A stretch of 64,000 nt of DNA from Topomyia yanbarensis (taxonomy: Eukaryota; Arthropoda; Insecta; Diptera; Culicidae): positions 92,856,661 through 92,920,660 of the forward strand of contig NC_080670.1 of NCBI RefSeq assembly GCF_030247195.1, given 5' to 3'. Under the pieces are notes generated by a model. That model did not search any database. It was not told the origin of the DNA and saw only the letters and a program-made list of their open reading frames with translations. Both the position numbers and the translations under genes were made by a program. Below are positions 22,021 through 33,779 of this stretch, piece by piece (position 1 is the stretch's first letter; every line of letters starts with the position of its first letter).

Positions 22021-23481
22021 AATGGGTCCGAACTTGCGATACGGCCTTTAAAAGTGTAGCTGTATAGAAAAGTGGAATCGGTTACAAAGGATACATAGAA
22101 AAAACTAATTATTCCTAGATATTTCAATGGTGATTACGCGGTAAAATTGCGGCTTGCCTACTTGATCCGACAATACAAAACACAAAACAGTACCATGCTT
22201 TGCAGTTATCAATGACAGATTCCTACATCCTCATTCTATGATGAAACGGCTCACTATCATAAACCGTAGACAGCAGTCGCTAAGAAAAACTCATCTCCGA
22301 CAATCAATAGCACAGTCTTCAATACTGTCGCCTGATCCCCAAATGGTTGCCAACTTTGTGACAGTTGTTCAAGTAATAACGGCAACTGCAAAACCGCAGA
22401 AACTGTGTGCATTAACTCCAAATCAAAAGGCAGAGTTTTCAGTTAGAATGAAAATGCCAAAGAGGACGAATCCACATCTGTGATTTGTAATGGCCAGATG
22501 TAAGAAAGAAGACCCACCTATGATGGAGTCCCGCTACGAAAAAGGATTTCCATGTACCATAGCAAGTCGCATGCACTTTTTTACTAGCAAACCAGAGATT
22601 TTGTGCTTGATTCTTCTACTTCACTTATGATTTTTCGGACTTGGGGTCTAACCGGTGCTAATACGGTGGCATTTACTGATGAGATGAATTCGAAACGCAA
22701 AATACCCTTTTTTACATTTCACTTGTAATCTGTCGATTTGTATAGCATTTGAATTTGAAGTGAATACATACTCTTTATTCCAAGATTCAAATTTGAAAAA
22801 AAAAAATCATCAAGCATTTCAGGTATTTGGTCTCTGCATTTGAATCGTAATCAAATTTCATAATTCCGGGGTTGGATGCTAGTGGATATTTAAATTCGAA
22901 ACCTAATCATTTTGAATCCAATGTTCTAAGCAACATAACAGTCTATTGTAATTTCGTAAGTTTATGTCGATCGGAGTATCTTCTTTTCTACAGAAACCCA
23001 TATAGTTTCTACGAACCTTCCTGCATGGCAAGAAATTTCAGTTCGTCAACTTTTGTGTTTTCAATTTTGAGATGAAATGTGTACGGATTTTTCCTAACCC
23101 ACAGTTGGTCAGCTTACTAATGACTATTGTCAAAGCCACTCGCTTTCTGCATATTACTCACTTTTACTTTTCACCGAACTAAATAGGTAGTTTCTAAATT
23201 TTGTGTGAATACCTACCTCATTTCGCTAAAAGTATAGCAACCCCTAAAATGAGTAACAAGCAGAATAAAAGTAGTTTGGGCATCACACGATCATTCTAAT
23301 TTTCACTAGTCAGAGTAACAATGACTATTGTTCCCAGTATTTTATGCAACAAGTTGGAATATTGAATGGACCGAAATTAAAGTCGCAGGCACAAAAAATG
23401 CTTCGTAAAACCCGGTTAAAACCCAAAAATAAAAACCCGGGAAGATGGATTTTTTCACAGTGATACATCACTGATCGTATC

Positions 23482-24452
23482 ACACATCAAAGAAAGTAAA
23501 TAATGAAAGAAAATTAATTTTTCTAGGGGATAGATCCAAATGAATAATAATCGAATATGAATCGTAAAATACAGTATTTTATGAATTTTCTTATTTACAC
23601 TCGTGGTTAACAAATTGAATCAGAATGTTAACAGCTTACAAATTGGCTCCGCAAATATCCTAAGCTAAGATTAAATATCAGATTTTAAATATGTACATTG
23701 TTCCAATAAGAATAAACTCACATAAAACATCTAAATGCAAAATATTTTGAAATAGATCGCGAACGCAACGGTGATCAATATATTTGTTTCGATTATTGGC
23801 ATATGCTTCAATAGTTCTGAACCAACGGTACATATATCTACTCTACTTATCTACTATTCCAAAATATACCTTTCCAAAATATACCTTGAACCGCGAATCA
23901 GAAAATTATACGACATATATTTGGAATAATAACCCGTCAGATTAAAATATTATTTAATTCTAGAAGTAATAAAACAGATATAAGATTCTGTCAGTTACTG
24001 TAATGATTATAAATTTGTTAAGGGGAATTACGTATAAATGGCACAAATAGTTACGGTGTGTTCGTTAAAATATATTGCTAGAATGCTTAAAACTCTTATT
24101 TCTGTTTTATTTTTTTATTATTTTATTCATAAAATCGTAGAAATATTGCAAGCAAATAAAATCGTTCCAATCTGCACTGATGCATTACAGAAATACATCT
24201 ATATTGTCTGTCTGCCACAGTGCAAACAAAAATATGAAATATAATACTTGTGAATATAAAATGATCATTCTGTCAAAGTTTAATTTTTTGTTTGACCTTT
24301 GTTTACTTTTTATTTAAGCCTCGTTGAAAAACGTGTTCAATTTCAATTCGCAGAGTGTGATCTAACCTTTATTTATAATTGATATTTATTCCAAACATGT
24401 GAAAATTCGCTTGAAGCGAATATAAATATTCTCTCCACGTCGACAGGTATCG
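23482..24452. other. AT-rich DNA, nothing recognised
   Basis: No supported frame or repeat structure. The stretch just inside the hAT end (23119-23460) holds two copies of AATGACTATTGT (23119 and 23318), possibly a further small nested insertion. Confidence 0.4.
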
Positions 24453-24722
24453 TCTTGAATTGGAATGACATTCACAATTCATTTTGATTTAAAATTGAAA
24501 TATTTCAACCTATTTTTAATCAAAGCTTAAAATAACTATCATGGCACCAGTTACAACCGATGGTTCAACCACCTCAAACAAATCGTGTTGAATTGGAATG
24601 ACATTCACAATTCATTTTGATTTAAAATTGAAATATTTCAATCAATTTTTTAATCAAAGTTTAAAATAGCTATCATGGCACCAGTTACAACCGATGGTTC
24701 AACTATCTCAAACTCGACGAAT
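24453..24722 (+). repeat. Two-copy tandem duplication, period ~133 bp
   Basis: GAATTGGAATGACATTCAC occurs at 24457 and again at 24590, and the following ~120 bp (through ATGGCACCAGTTACAACC and GATGGTTCAAC) matches with a few substitutions. No coding potential is seen. Confidence 0.85.
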
Positions 24723-25723
24723 GCTTTCAATGAGAATGAATGAAACATGCGTATGTAAACTAATTAATTTTGCTTTTTACATTGAATATTATGTCACTCC
24801 AAAATGCTGTACATTATCGGTCAACTATTAAATATCCACGTTAAAGTTCTAAGTTCAGAAACATATCGGCTACAAGTCGACAAAATTGTTCTCACACGCT
24901 ATGGAACGAGACATATGACGAAGAAAAGCTATTTTACTGCAAGAAAATATCGGGATGAAAGAAATACCAAGTTGTCTAATTTACTCATTGTCTTTAACTT
25001 GAATTTGTTGTTTTTTTAACATTGTCGTGTATCGCAGATCAGAACGCAGTCATATAAATGAAAGCATCATTAAAGCTTACCAAATATTTTAGGCCGATTT
25101 AAAAGTTAGTCCGGTTTAAAAACAGTTAGTGCGCCTTTGAGCTTACGGCTATAATAGAAAAAATATGCAGCCATGTACCTACGCCGTCATCATTCCGAAA
25201 CCATAAACGTTTGAAAAACACTGACTAGAATTACCGTCTTATTTTTGCATTCTCGGCATTCTGATAGGCCCGACAATGACTTAATTTTTAAAAATAGGAC
25301 GCTCACTGTTTTGCTGCCCAAAAGAACTACAAATAACTGCCACTAGGAATCGGACAATAGGGGAACTATTCTTGCTTTTTTCTATGTGACTCATCAACAG
25401 GTGTATATCCGAATCAAAACAGCTATGTTCATACCACCGTTGCCAGTGACAATACTAATCTCGTGTTCTGTTGTAGTAGTCAAAAGGCCTTTGTACATTA
25501 AAAATCGTTCCACTTGTAACCACATTTTGTTTGAGTCCTCAAGCTATTGTTATTCTACGCACGCATTCACAAGGTAGAACTGTCGGAAATAAGGACAAAC
25601 GAATGTTGGTGCACAGTGTCTGAGGTTTACGATGTACGGGATTTTGGATCGTTTTATTGTGCACTTCCATACTGCAGTACAGGATTGCACCCCTACTTGA
25701 GTTTATTTTAGGCATGCGACGGT

Positions 25724-25728
<5 letters not shown>
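24723..25728. other. AT-rich DNA, no gene seen
   Basis: Short frames only, none with a recognisable domain. Confidence 0.4.

Positions 25729-25775
<47 letters not shown>
25729..25775 (+). repeat. (TA)n microsatellite
   Basis: About 47 bp of uninterrupted TA. Confidence 0.95.
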
Positions 25776-25779
<4 letters not shown>

Positions 25780-27340
25780 ATTTGCTCAATCTACGCAAAA
25801 ATAAAGCGGTACGTAGGGGAGTAATCGAGGTAAATTTTTGTTACTGTAACAGGTGTATTTGAACTACGAAGGGGAATCCTTTTCGAGTACACACAGGGTG
25901 AAAATAGGACGGATGATAAAGGTTCATTTATTTACACGCAATATGTTTCAAGTACACCATCAAGAGTGTATGAAGGGTTGATAGTAAATATTCACCCTCG
26001 TTCTATTTTAGCAGTTGTATTACAAAAGTGCACTTGTGACGATTATTCAAAATTGTCATTATCGTTGCTGAGAATCAAAGCAATTCAGACATGTTTTCTG
26101 TTGAACTGTTTTATTTGAGGACCAAAAAACCTGTCAGAAACTCAGATAAGCAGGATTCAAATTTTTTCGCGATTGCTAGGGTAACCTACAAATTTTGGAC
26201 CCCTAGAGGGAGTGAAATTACATTAAGGTCAATAATATTTTCTTGCTTGTGTTTTTAATGCAATACATGCACGAGCCTGCTCCAAAATTACTGATTTTGA
26301 AAAAAATGTCAATGGATGTTTTATATATTAGCTTAAACTCGAAAATGACATTTCTTTCCAGCATGAATTTTTCACATTTCGGTCCCTTCCACAATAATTT
26401 AGTTAAAACATTACAAAGAAACCTTTTCGAACACGTAACATGCATAATACCAAATCAGACAAACTAATTGAATGAATAAAAACTAGTTTTAATCCACCTA
26501 TCGGTGCAATTATGCCTTTCTCCTTTCTCCAAACTATGACTCCATGGCTGGTTATGTTCAATATAATCGTGGCAATGTATATAATATACTTAGTAGACTT
26601 TGCACTTACAATACAATACAATGGCTCGCCAGACATGAGCTTGATGAGTTACGTGTCGATGGCCAAACACTTCAAACAAAAAATATCGGGTAAATAACTT
26701 TGATTGAGACTATACGAAAACTGATCATAAGTGAAATTATTAAAAAAAAACCTAGAATACACAATTTTTATCGCAATAAAATATTAAATAAAATTTTTGA
26801 CAGCATTGTTATAATCGTCACTATTATATTCAATTATTATGTTTACAATAAGTAATCTTGAGTTATTGAATTTCGTAATATCAAATTGCTTCTCATTCTG
26901 ATACAATTGGCCCTATCGGATTTGATTTGTTGATGCAATTCATACTGGATTTTCACACAAGAAAATGTATTGAAATATATGAAATATATTTTAATGTAAG
27001 CGTACACATATACTGTTTGGTTGAAAATTGTAAAATTAGTTCTGAGAATCGTTATATATTAGCTTTAAAAAAAAAAACGGATGGTTGGTTTTTTATCTTG
27101 TATCGCACTACTAAAGATGTTGAGTAGTACCAGAAGCTTTTACGATTCACCGCTAGAAGAGCCATCGTTTGTTTACGTTTCATTTCAAGAATTTCACTTT
27201 TTCGTTTATGCACATTTCTATTTAACGCAGGAAAATAGATGTGAAAAAAGGATACGGTTTAAACGATTACTTAAGGTTACCAGTTGCCAACCAACGTGAA
27301 AAGTAAGGAAAATATATTAGTTTTATTTCTCACAAATAAT
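25776..27340. other. AT-rich intergenic DNA with a dispersed-repeat fragment
   Basis: 26490-26640 (TTTTAATCCACCTATCGGTG, then CCATGGCTGGTTATGTTCA) resembles 35755-35900 and marks a shared dispersed family. Otherwise nothing is recognised. Confidence 0.5.
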
Positions 27341-27370
27341 TTTCATTTTTCTTCATAGATGAACAAATTG

Positions 27371-27431
27371 GTGTCGAAGAAATAATGCCAGGAATCACTA
27401 CAAATGATTCCTGGCATTATTTTATCGACAC
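27371..27431. repeat. 27-bp stem hairpin at the transposase start
   Basis: 27371-27397 pairs with 27405-27431 at 25 of 27 positions around a 7-nt loop, with the inner 17 bp perfect. It sits exactly where the transposase-like frame begins. Confidence 0.85.
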
Positions 27432-28070
27432 GACATAAAAAGTGGATCATTAGCAGTTTATAAAGCCCACAAGAAATACAACGTTCCAACATCGACGCTA
27501 TGCTATAAACTTAAAGGATTACATACACCGCCGCACGGTAAACAGAAAGTGTTAACTACATCTCATGAAAATCAGCTCGCTGAATGGATAGTACTTTGCG
27601 CTGAATCTGGTTGTCCTAAAACCACGAAAGAGATTTTAAAATCAGCAAAGGAACTCGCTTCACTCGAAGGAAAAAAAAAAATTAAAACAGGTACACCATC
27701 ATCAGGATGGTTGAAGGGGTTTCTAAAACGGAATCCTAAGATTTCGAAGCGGGCGCCTGAACCACTTGGAAAGGCATCTTCCGGTCTGACCGCTGACCGT
27801 ATTGTACGATATTTTGACTGTCTATACAATCAATTTGCTTGAGATGGAATGTTGAGCCCATTGTACCGACCAGCATCGTGGTTGAACGTGGATGAAACGA
27901 ATTTTGTTATGAATCCAGTTCCGAAAACTGTTTACGCCAGACGAGGCGCCAAAGTTGTTTACAATGTCGAACAAGGCAAGCCAAAGGAAAATATTACACA
28001 TATGCTGTTAGTGCTGATGGGAGCTTCATTCCGCCACTTTTCACTTTTTTTATTCATATCGTTTATTTGA
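27430..28070 (+). pseudogene. pogo/Tigger-type transposase fragment
   Basis: The order matches pogo/jerky-like transposases. First comes a psq-type helix-turn-helix remnant (AVYKAHKKYNVPTSTL...LKG, 27450-27530). Then comes a CENP-B-type DNA-binding domain (ENQLAEWIVLCAESGCP...SSGWLKGFLKRNPKIS, 27560-27760), and then the start of the DDE_1 nuclease (WLNVDETNFVMNP...RRGAKVVYN, 27880-27975), which supplies the first catalytic Asp. An in-frame TGA lies at 27840-27842, a frame break near 28010, and the nuclease ends soon after (GSFIPPLF in another frame), so the second and third catalytic acids are absent. The frame is truncated and inactive. No TA-flanked inverted termini were found. Confidence 0.8.
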
Positions 28071-28180
28071 TAGGCACAAATGCGTTAGCTTAGCGATGCC
28101 AAATTTTTTTGTTTTTACATTTTGGATATCTTAAAACTAGGAGGTTACAATGTTGAAATATTTTTTTAATTCAGTTTGAT

Positions 28181-28563
28181 ATGGGTCATTCCATGCGAAG
28201 TGATCAAGGCACGTGTAATCGACCTCCACGGATTTGAACAAAATTTAGAGGAATTGTTCATCTAAGGCCAATATATAAAAAAACCAAATTTTTGTGACAA
28301 TTGAACCACCCCTCGGGTTATGGGAGCACCCCCCGTTTTGACAAATTGCCAAAACCCTTGATTTTCTTTTGATCATATCTCCGGTTCTATTTACTCTAGA
28401 ATCAAACCACAAGATGGCTTTTGAAGAAAATTGTTCAAGGAGTCTATAAAAAATATTATTTTTTGCCAACAGTGTTGCCAACTATGCAATTTTTTCAGTT
28501 AAATATTAAAAGTTAATTTTTCTCTCAATACGTATACTTTAATTTGGAAAATTTTAATGCCAT
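28181..28563 (-). repeat. Dispersed ~590-bp repeat, copy B, part 1
   Basis: Reverse complement of copy A from its GACCCATAT end inward to GATGGCATT. The repeat is then interrupted by the CR1-type LINE and resumes at 33626. Confidence 0.85.
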
Positions 28564-28654
28564 CAATTTAATTTATTTTATTTATTTATTTATTTATTTC
28601 GTCAATCGATGTAGACTGGTATAGTTACAGTAATGTTTACATTTTTCTTATTTA

Positions 28655-28987
<333 letters not shown>

Positions 28988-29036
28988 GTAATTTTATTAT
29001 AAATAAAACAATTTCAGCTTTTACAGAATCATTTTC

Positions 29037-32000
29037 TTATGCGTTAGAATTTCTTTTATGTATAAAATATTGTGTGAGTTTTAGTTTGGACATTGTAAAA
29101 TCAATTGATTCGCAATAGCGGTTATAAACAGCCATCATTCGATTTATAGGGCCATATTTTGCATAATTTGTGCGATATGGAGTTATTGAGAATATGCTTC
29201 GGTTTCGTAGCTGTCGAGAAGGTGCATAAAAGTTCAATTTGGATAAAATTTCGGCTGAATCAATACGATGCGAGACGATATTATTAATGAACGAAAGCAT
29301 TGCAAATTCACGACGTTCCTTCAATGTTTGTATATTGATAAGCATGCAGCGTGCTTCATAAGATGGCAGAGGAAATGCTATCCAACCTAGTTTACGAAGG
29401 GCAAATAATATGAATTGTTTTTGTACAGATTCTATTCGTTCTTCATGTGTGCTTGAAAAAGGGCACCAAACGATGCTGCAATATTCCAATATCGACCTAA
29501 CATAAGCAATATATAATGTTTTGATTGTATACGGATCTACAAAATGATAACTAAAGCGTTTTATAAAACTGAGCATGTTGTTAGCTTTGTGAATAATTGT
29601 GTTATAATGATCAATAAAATTTAACTTGGAATCTAATATAACGCCTAAATCCCTAATTCTTTCACATTTTGCTACAGTCTGTCTTCCTAAGGTAATCACA
29701 ACATTCGATGTTTGTCGTTTTCTACTAAAAGTGATTGAATTGCATTTTTTCACGTTTAGCTGTAGGAGGCTTTTTTGACACCACGTGTGGAAAACTAGAA
29801 TTTCGTTTTGGAATGTATCAATATCCTCGGCATTTCTTATCTCCAAGTAAAGTTTCATGTCATCGGCATAGATTAGTACTTTCAGTTTTTTGAGAAGGAA
29901 GGAAATATCGTTCACATATAAAATAAACAATAGAGGTCCTAAATGAGAGCCTTGTGGAACTCCTGAGGTGACTTCAATTGGATTGGATTGCTTTCCTTTG
30001 AATTTGATTATTTGCTGGCGGTTGGATAGATATGATTCTAACCACGTACGCAGCTCAGGCTCAATTCCCATCTTTTTTAATTTATAAAGTAACATTGGGA
30101 TGTCGATTCGATCAAATGCTTTACTAAAGTCTGTGTAAAGTGCTTCGACGTAGTTTCCATTGTCCATTGCAATCAGTGAATAGTTAATAAATTCTAGTAA
30201 ATTTGTTGAGGTCGAACGACCTTTGAAGAAGCCATGTTGGAGGTTAGTAATTCTGTTTTTTATTTGAAGAAATAATTTTTCGTTAATGATTGATTCAAAA
30301 AGTTTCGGAATGCTGTAGATTATGGCTATTCCACGATAATTGCGAACGTCAGATTTTTTCCCAGATTTATATATAGGTACTAAGAAAGAACTCTTCCATG
30401 TTTTGGGAAACTCTCCAGATTGTAAAGACATATTAAAGAGCCAGAACAATGGAGTTGTAAGCTCGGTTGCTAGGTTTTTCATAAATAATGGTGGAATTCC
30501 ATCAGGGCCAGCACCTTTTGATGAATCCAAATGGATTAGAGCATTGAAAATGTCCTCCACTATGACATGACTGACACCAATATCCATAGGAAAATCTGGA
30601 AGAAAAGCAAAATAATCGCGATCGTCGGTCAGAAAAAGTTGTATATATTTCTTGGAAGAATGTTGCAAATAGGTTGCAGATTTCTTTCGGGCTATTATGT
30701 ACGTTGTCATCCAAGTGCATTGTTGATGGGAAATTGTCTGATTTTAATTTAGTTTTGACGTAGTTAAAAAAATTCTTTGGACTGGATTTAATCTGCTGTT
30801 CAGTTTTGGAGTTGTAATCCGCAAGTGCAGAATATATGGCAATATTTAGTTTATCGCAAATGTCGAGATATTGTTCCAAGTGCTCGTTATTTTGATTTTT
30901 CTTGTATAGCTTGTGGGCTTTTTGTTTCCTATTTTTCAGATTTTTAATTTGCCTATTGTACCAAATAGGATGCTTCGAGCTACCGTGTCGTCTTTTCTTC
31001 TTAATGGGCACCTCTTCATGAATAATTTCGAAAATTATTTTGTAAAATACGTCCAGGGCGGTTTCAATATTCGCTTCATTCCTAAGAGTATTTTGCCAGT
31101 CGACATTACCTACCTTCCGTCTGATATTGTCATAATTAGCTTTATGGTATTCAAAGACTTCCTCAAAGTCATAGACGTTGGGTTCTTGATTTTTATGGAT
31201 GAACAAAGAAAATTCAATAGCAGTATGAAAAGCTTCATTTTTCCACAAAGGAGCCAAAGATTCAGATACATAGAAATCATCCTGAGTGTTTGTAAATAAA
31301 AGGTCAAGATAGCAATTCTGTTGATTTTTTACATGATTTATTTGATTTAATCCTATGCTAGCAGTTTTGTCAAAGATGAAATTCAATGTTTCGTTTTCTC
31401 CTACGACTGGGATTAGAATATTTTCATTTTCAGAATCCGGAATAAAATCGGCATTGCGCTGGTTAAAGTCTCCGTAAATGTGAACTTTGACCTCGACCGG
31501 AAGTTCAAATAAAATTTGTTCAGCAATTTTGAAAAAGGCTTCATACGATGATATATTAGCATGCTCTGGTGGGAAATATACAGAGGCAAAAACATGTATT
31601 TCACCTGAAATGTTCGCTTTAACCCACACATGTTCAAATTCTTTAAACTTCACTGTGGGAAGAATTTCAGAATTAAATTGAGCCGAAACGCCTATAAGAA
31701 CTCCTCCACCAGACTTCTTTTGAGATTCTAAAAGATTTCGGTCGTCTCTGAATACGTTAAAGCCACTACCAAAAATTTCCTCACTTTTTATGCTATCGTT
31801 CCAACTTGTTTCAGTGCCTAAAATAACAGAATAAGAGGAGCTCAATACATTACTATAGATTTTGCTCATTTTAGATGCGCTCTGCATACGATTAAAATTT
31901 TGACAATATATCAAAATTTCTGAAAGCGTTTCTGATAAAGTTAATGGCAATTTGTCATACTTAGAAATATCATGCAAAACTATTGATCCGTTTTCATCCG

Positions 32001-32055
32001 TAACCGGTTCGTCATGGTCTGCCTCTGAAGAGTGCGTTAGGTTGGACGAAAACAC
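29037..32055 (-). CDS. LINE ORF2: AP endonuclease and reverse transcriptase
   Basis: About 1,000 codons in two overlapping frames (32055-30502 and 30710-29037). The endonuclease shows ILIYCQNFN, the Glu in TETSW, SVYFPPE, YGDFN and a C-terminal FHTAIEF; the RT follows with [33 protein letters not shown] and the catalytic IYADDMKLY (near 29860). The frames join at a run of five A on the plus strand (30633-30637): one extra base explains the break. The ORF begins within the last bases of ORF1 without an ATG at the overlap, so translation would need reinitiation or an internal start. The enzyme would nick target DNA and prime reverse transcription in the nucleus. If the homopolymer call is wrong, the gene is intact. 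Confidence 0.88.
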
Positions 32056-33494
32056 GAATGCTCACAGGAACAAGCTGAACAGCGCTGAGAAAAGGAATTC
32101 GTCAGGACGGGGGTTACAAACCTATCTGGTGCGAAAGTTGAGTTAAATTGATGTACAACCGGGTATGGATTCAGTGTTTCACCACGTTGAAACCTGATAC
32201 CACGCTGATTTTCAAACGGAGGCCTAGAGAATTGCACCCTTGCCGCCGCAAGTAGATCCTTATCCCGGGGAAGAGAGTTGCCAGCTATTGGACGACCGCA
32301 TTGCGTATTGTTGTTGCGATTATTGCTGCTATTGTTGTTGCGATTGTTGTTACGATTATTGTTGCTATTGTTGTTGCTATTGTTGTTGTCATTGAGGTTA
32401 TAGTTATAATAACTGCTTCTGGATATCTGATGTTTATTTGTCTCATTAGTATTACGGCTACGTTGGTGTCTGTTTTTATTGCGATCATTTATTACCCGAT
32501 GTAACTGCTTTTTATTAGCTTTTCTTCGTGCCATCGCCCTATCTTTCATCTTTTGCTGTTGAATTCTACGCTGATTACGTGTGTCGTACTCCGTCCAGTC
32601 AGAGCGCCACACTTTCTTCGAACCCAAAAAGCGCCACCCTTCAGTGGCTTCGGCAGTGGAACGGTGACCTGAGTCACCCGATTTTGTTGATTGGGCATTT
32701 AATTCGTCCATCAAGCTGGGGCCCGCTGGTGGCAAACAAGCATCGCGTATACTGCTATCCAAAGTGTTAATTGAGCCGGCAAGAGATTGTACTTCTTTGA
32801 GAATGTCACTGCCAACTGAATTTGTTATAATTTTCACTTCGTCTAAAACTTCACGTGTAGGACGCGATTCACTCAGGTAGTGTTCATTACAATGAGCTGC
32901 CATATCTATGGTAAGGGTGCTCAAGTTCTGAACTTCGCTGCAGATTTTTTTCAATTCTCTGGTCAAATCGGCAGTGAGATCATTTACATACTCTTCAATG
33001 TGTTTTTTTGTGGATCCCATAGATATGTTGAATAGTGATGTGATATGGTTTTTCAGCGTGACCAGCTCATCGGCCTTATTAAAAGAATTACTGTCAATGG
33101 CCTGCGATAGTGCCGATACAGCATTTGCCACTTGCGACGATGTGTTTATGTTCACATTCGCCACTGATTCTTTAAGCTGCAGCTCAACATTTTCGAATAA
33201 GTCAACAATTGAATTGAACTTTTTTATGTCGGCTGCTATTTGTAAGTTGCAGTCCGTTTGCGTAGTTATAGATTCAAATAATTTTTCCTGTTGGTACAGC
33301 ACTTTTCGTGTGTCTATGCCTACCTTTAGATTATGCTGGCAATCTGCACACAGGGGAATCATGAAGTGCGAGATAAATTCTTCTTGATTTCGCTGGACTC
33401 CTACACAAGCTGCATGATAACATTTTCTGCAGAATTCACACTGCCACAAGAAACGATCATCGCTGATATTACAAGATGTCACACTGCAGCTCAT
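32037..33494 (-). CDS. LINE ORF1: PHD-finger nucleic-acid-binding protein
   Basis: Intact 485-codon frame. The N-terminus is a C4HC3 PHD-type zinc finger (CSVTSC, CEFC, CYHAAC, CADC within residues 3-57). A predicted helical, coiled-coil-like middle follows (residues ~100-260, Asn/Ser/Leu-rich), then a basic region (RRIQQQKMKDRAMARRKANK) and an Asn-rich low-complexity stretch near residues 370-410. No CCHC knuckle is seen. In CR1-clade elements ORF1 is thought to bind the element RNA. Its last ~19 bases overlap the start of the ORF2 frame. The start MSCSVTSC is the first Met upstream of the finger. Confidence 0.85.
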   Translation of the reverse strand: MSCSVTSCNISDDRFLWQCEFCRKCYHAACVGVQRNQEEFISHFMIPLCADCQHNLKVGIDTRKVLYQQEKLFESITTQTDCNLQIAADIKKFNSIVDLFENVELQLKESVANVNINTSSQVANAVSALSQAIDSNSFNKADELVTLKNHITSLFNISMGSTKKHIEEYVNDLTADLTRELKKICSEVQNLSTLTIDMAAHCNEHYLSESRPTREVLDEVKIITNSVGSDILKEVQSLAGSINTLDSSIRDACLPPAGPSLMDELNAQSTKSGDSGHRSTAEATEGWRFLGSKKVWRSDWTEYDTRNQRRIQQQKMKDRAMARRKANKKQLHRVINDRNKNRHQRSRNTNETNKHQISRSSYYNYNLNDNNNSNNNSNNNRNNNRNNNSSNNRNNNTQCGRPIAGNSLPRDKDLLAAARVQFSRPPFENQRGIRFQRGETLNPYPVVHQFNSTFAPDRFVTPVLTNSFSQRCSACSCEHSCFRPT

Positions 33495-33580
33495 TATGAT
33501 AACCGTTGTTTAATAGGATTGAACACACGCGCGACGGTAGAAAGATAAATAAATAACAATTAACTGCGGACCGTAAAAAC

Positions 33581-33632
33581 ACGTCTATACTCAAAGGCGT
33601 TCGATTACCACGTCTATACTCAAAGGCGTTCC
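33581..33632 (-). repeat. Duplicated LINE 5' end (29-bp period)
   Basis: CGTCTATACTCAAAGGCGTTC occurs twice, 29 bp apart. The inner copy contains GGCGTTC, which matches the host bases at the actual 5' junction (33626-33632), suggesting microhomology or a repeated promoter unit. Confidence 0.7.
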
Positions 33633-33711
33633 ATAAACATAAAAAACACTTATCATCCCAATATAATATGAGCGCATCCTAAGATACACCATTTTGAAGA
33701 GAAAAAACGTT
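33626..33711 (-). repeat. Dispersed ~590-bp repeat, copy B, part 2
   Basis: Continues copy B beyond the LINE (minus-strand GGATGCGCTCATATTATATT segment). It is truncated at about 33711, where another dispersed family (TTTTTAATCCACCTAACAGTG) begins. Confidence 0.8.
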
Positions 33712-33779
33712 TTTAATCCACCTAACAGTGTGATGGGACATTTCTTATAACTCTTATCACTCTCTTCGGATATTATATC

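Larger units (their letters stand above)
18897..23118 (-). repeat. IR2 right arm (4.2 kb)
   Basis: Inverted copy of 12521-16732. Shared landmarks are the TTAA MITE (20668-21187), the CAGTGATTCTCAACC terminus (21837 onward) and the duplicated block (19340-20090). The inner edge at 18897 falls inside the CCGGTA-rich hAT element, of which only 108 bp (18897-19004) is present on this side. Confidence 0.9.
8057..23473. mobile_element. 15.4-kb hAT-bounded non-coding composite with two giant palindromes
   Basis: The left end reads CAGTGATGTACCA (8057-8069) and the right end is its inverse TGATACATCACTG (23461-23473), matching at 12 of 13 positions. Both ends abut an identical 8-bp direct repeat ATCGTATC (8049-8056 and 23474-23481). 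An 8-bp duplication and CAGTG-type termini are hallmarks of hAT transposons. Just inside both ends is similar (A/T-rich plus CGGG) sequence in inverted orientation. No transposase frame exists in the 15.4 kb. Most of the interior is two inverted repeats, IR1 (8338-12366) and IR2 (12521-23118). Either a small hAT MITE was invaded and expanded, or the whole block moved as one unit; the sequence does not decide. Confidence 0.8.

Noticed and set aside
12565..23075. Paired small frames in IR2 arms (e.g. 14552-14857 and 20761-21066)
   Set aside because: Similarity is explained by duplicated DNA; the frames overlap MITE ends and lack domains.
8338..23118. Assembly fold-over artefact as the cause of the palindromes
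   Set aside because: The arms differ by substitutions, a LINE insertion and a 225-bp deletion, which a chimeric read would not create. Long-read confirmation would still be useful.
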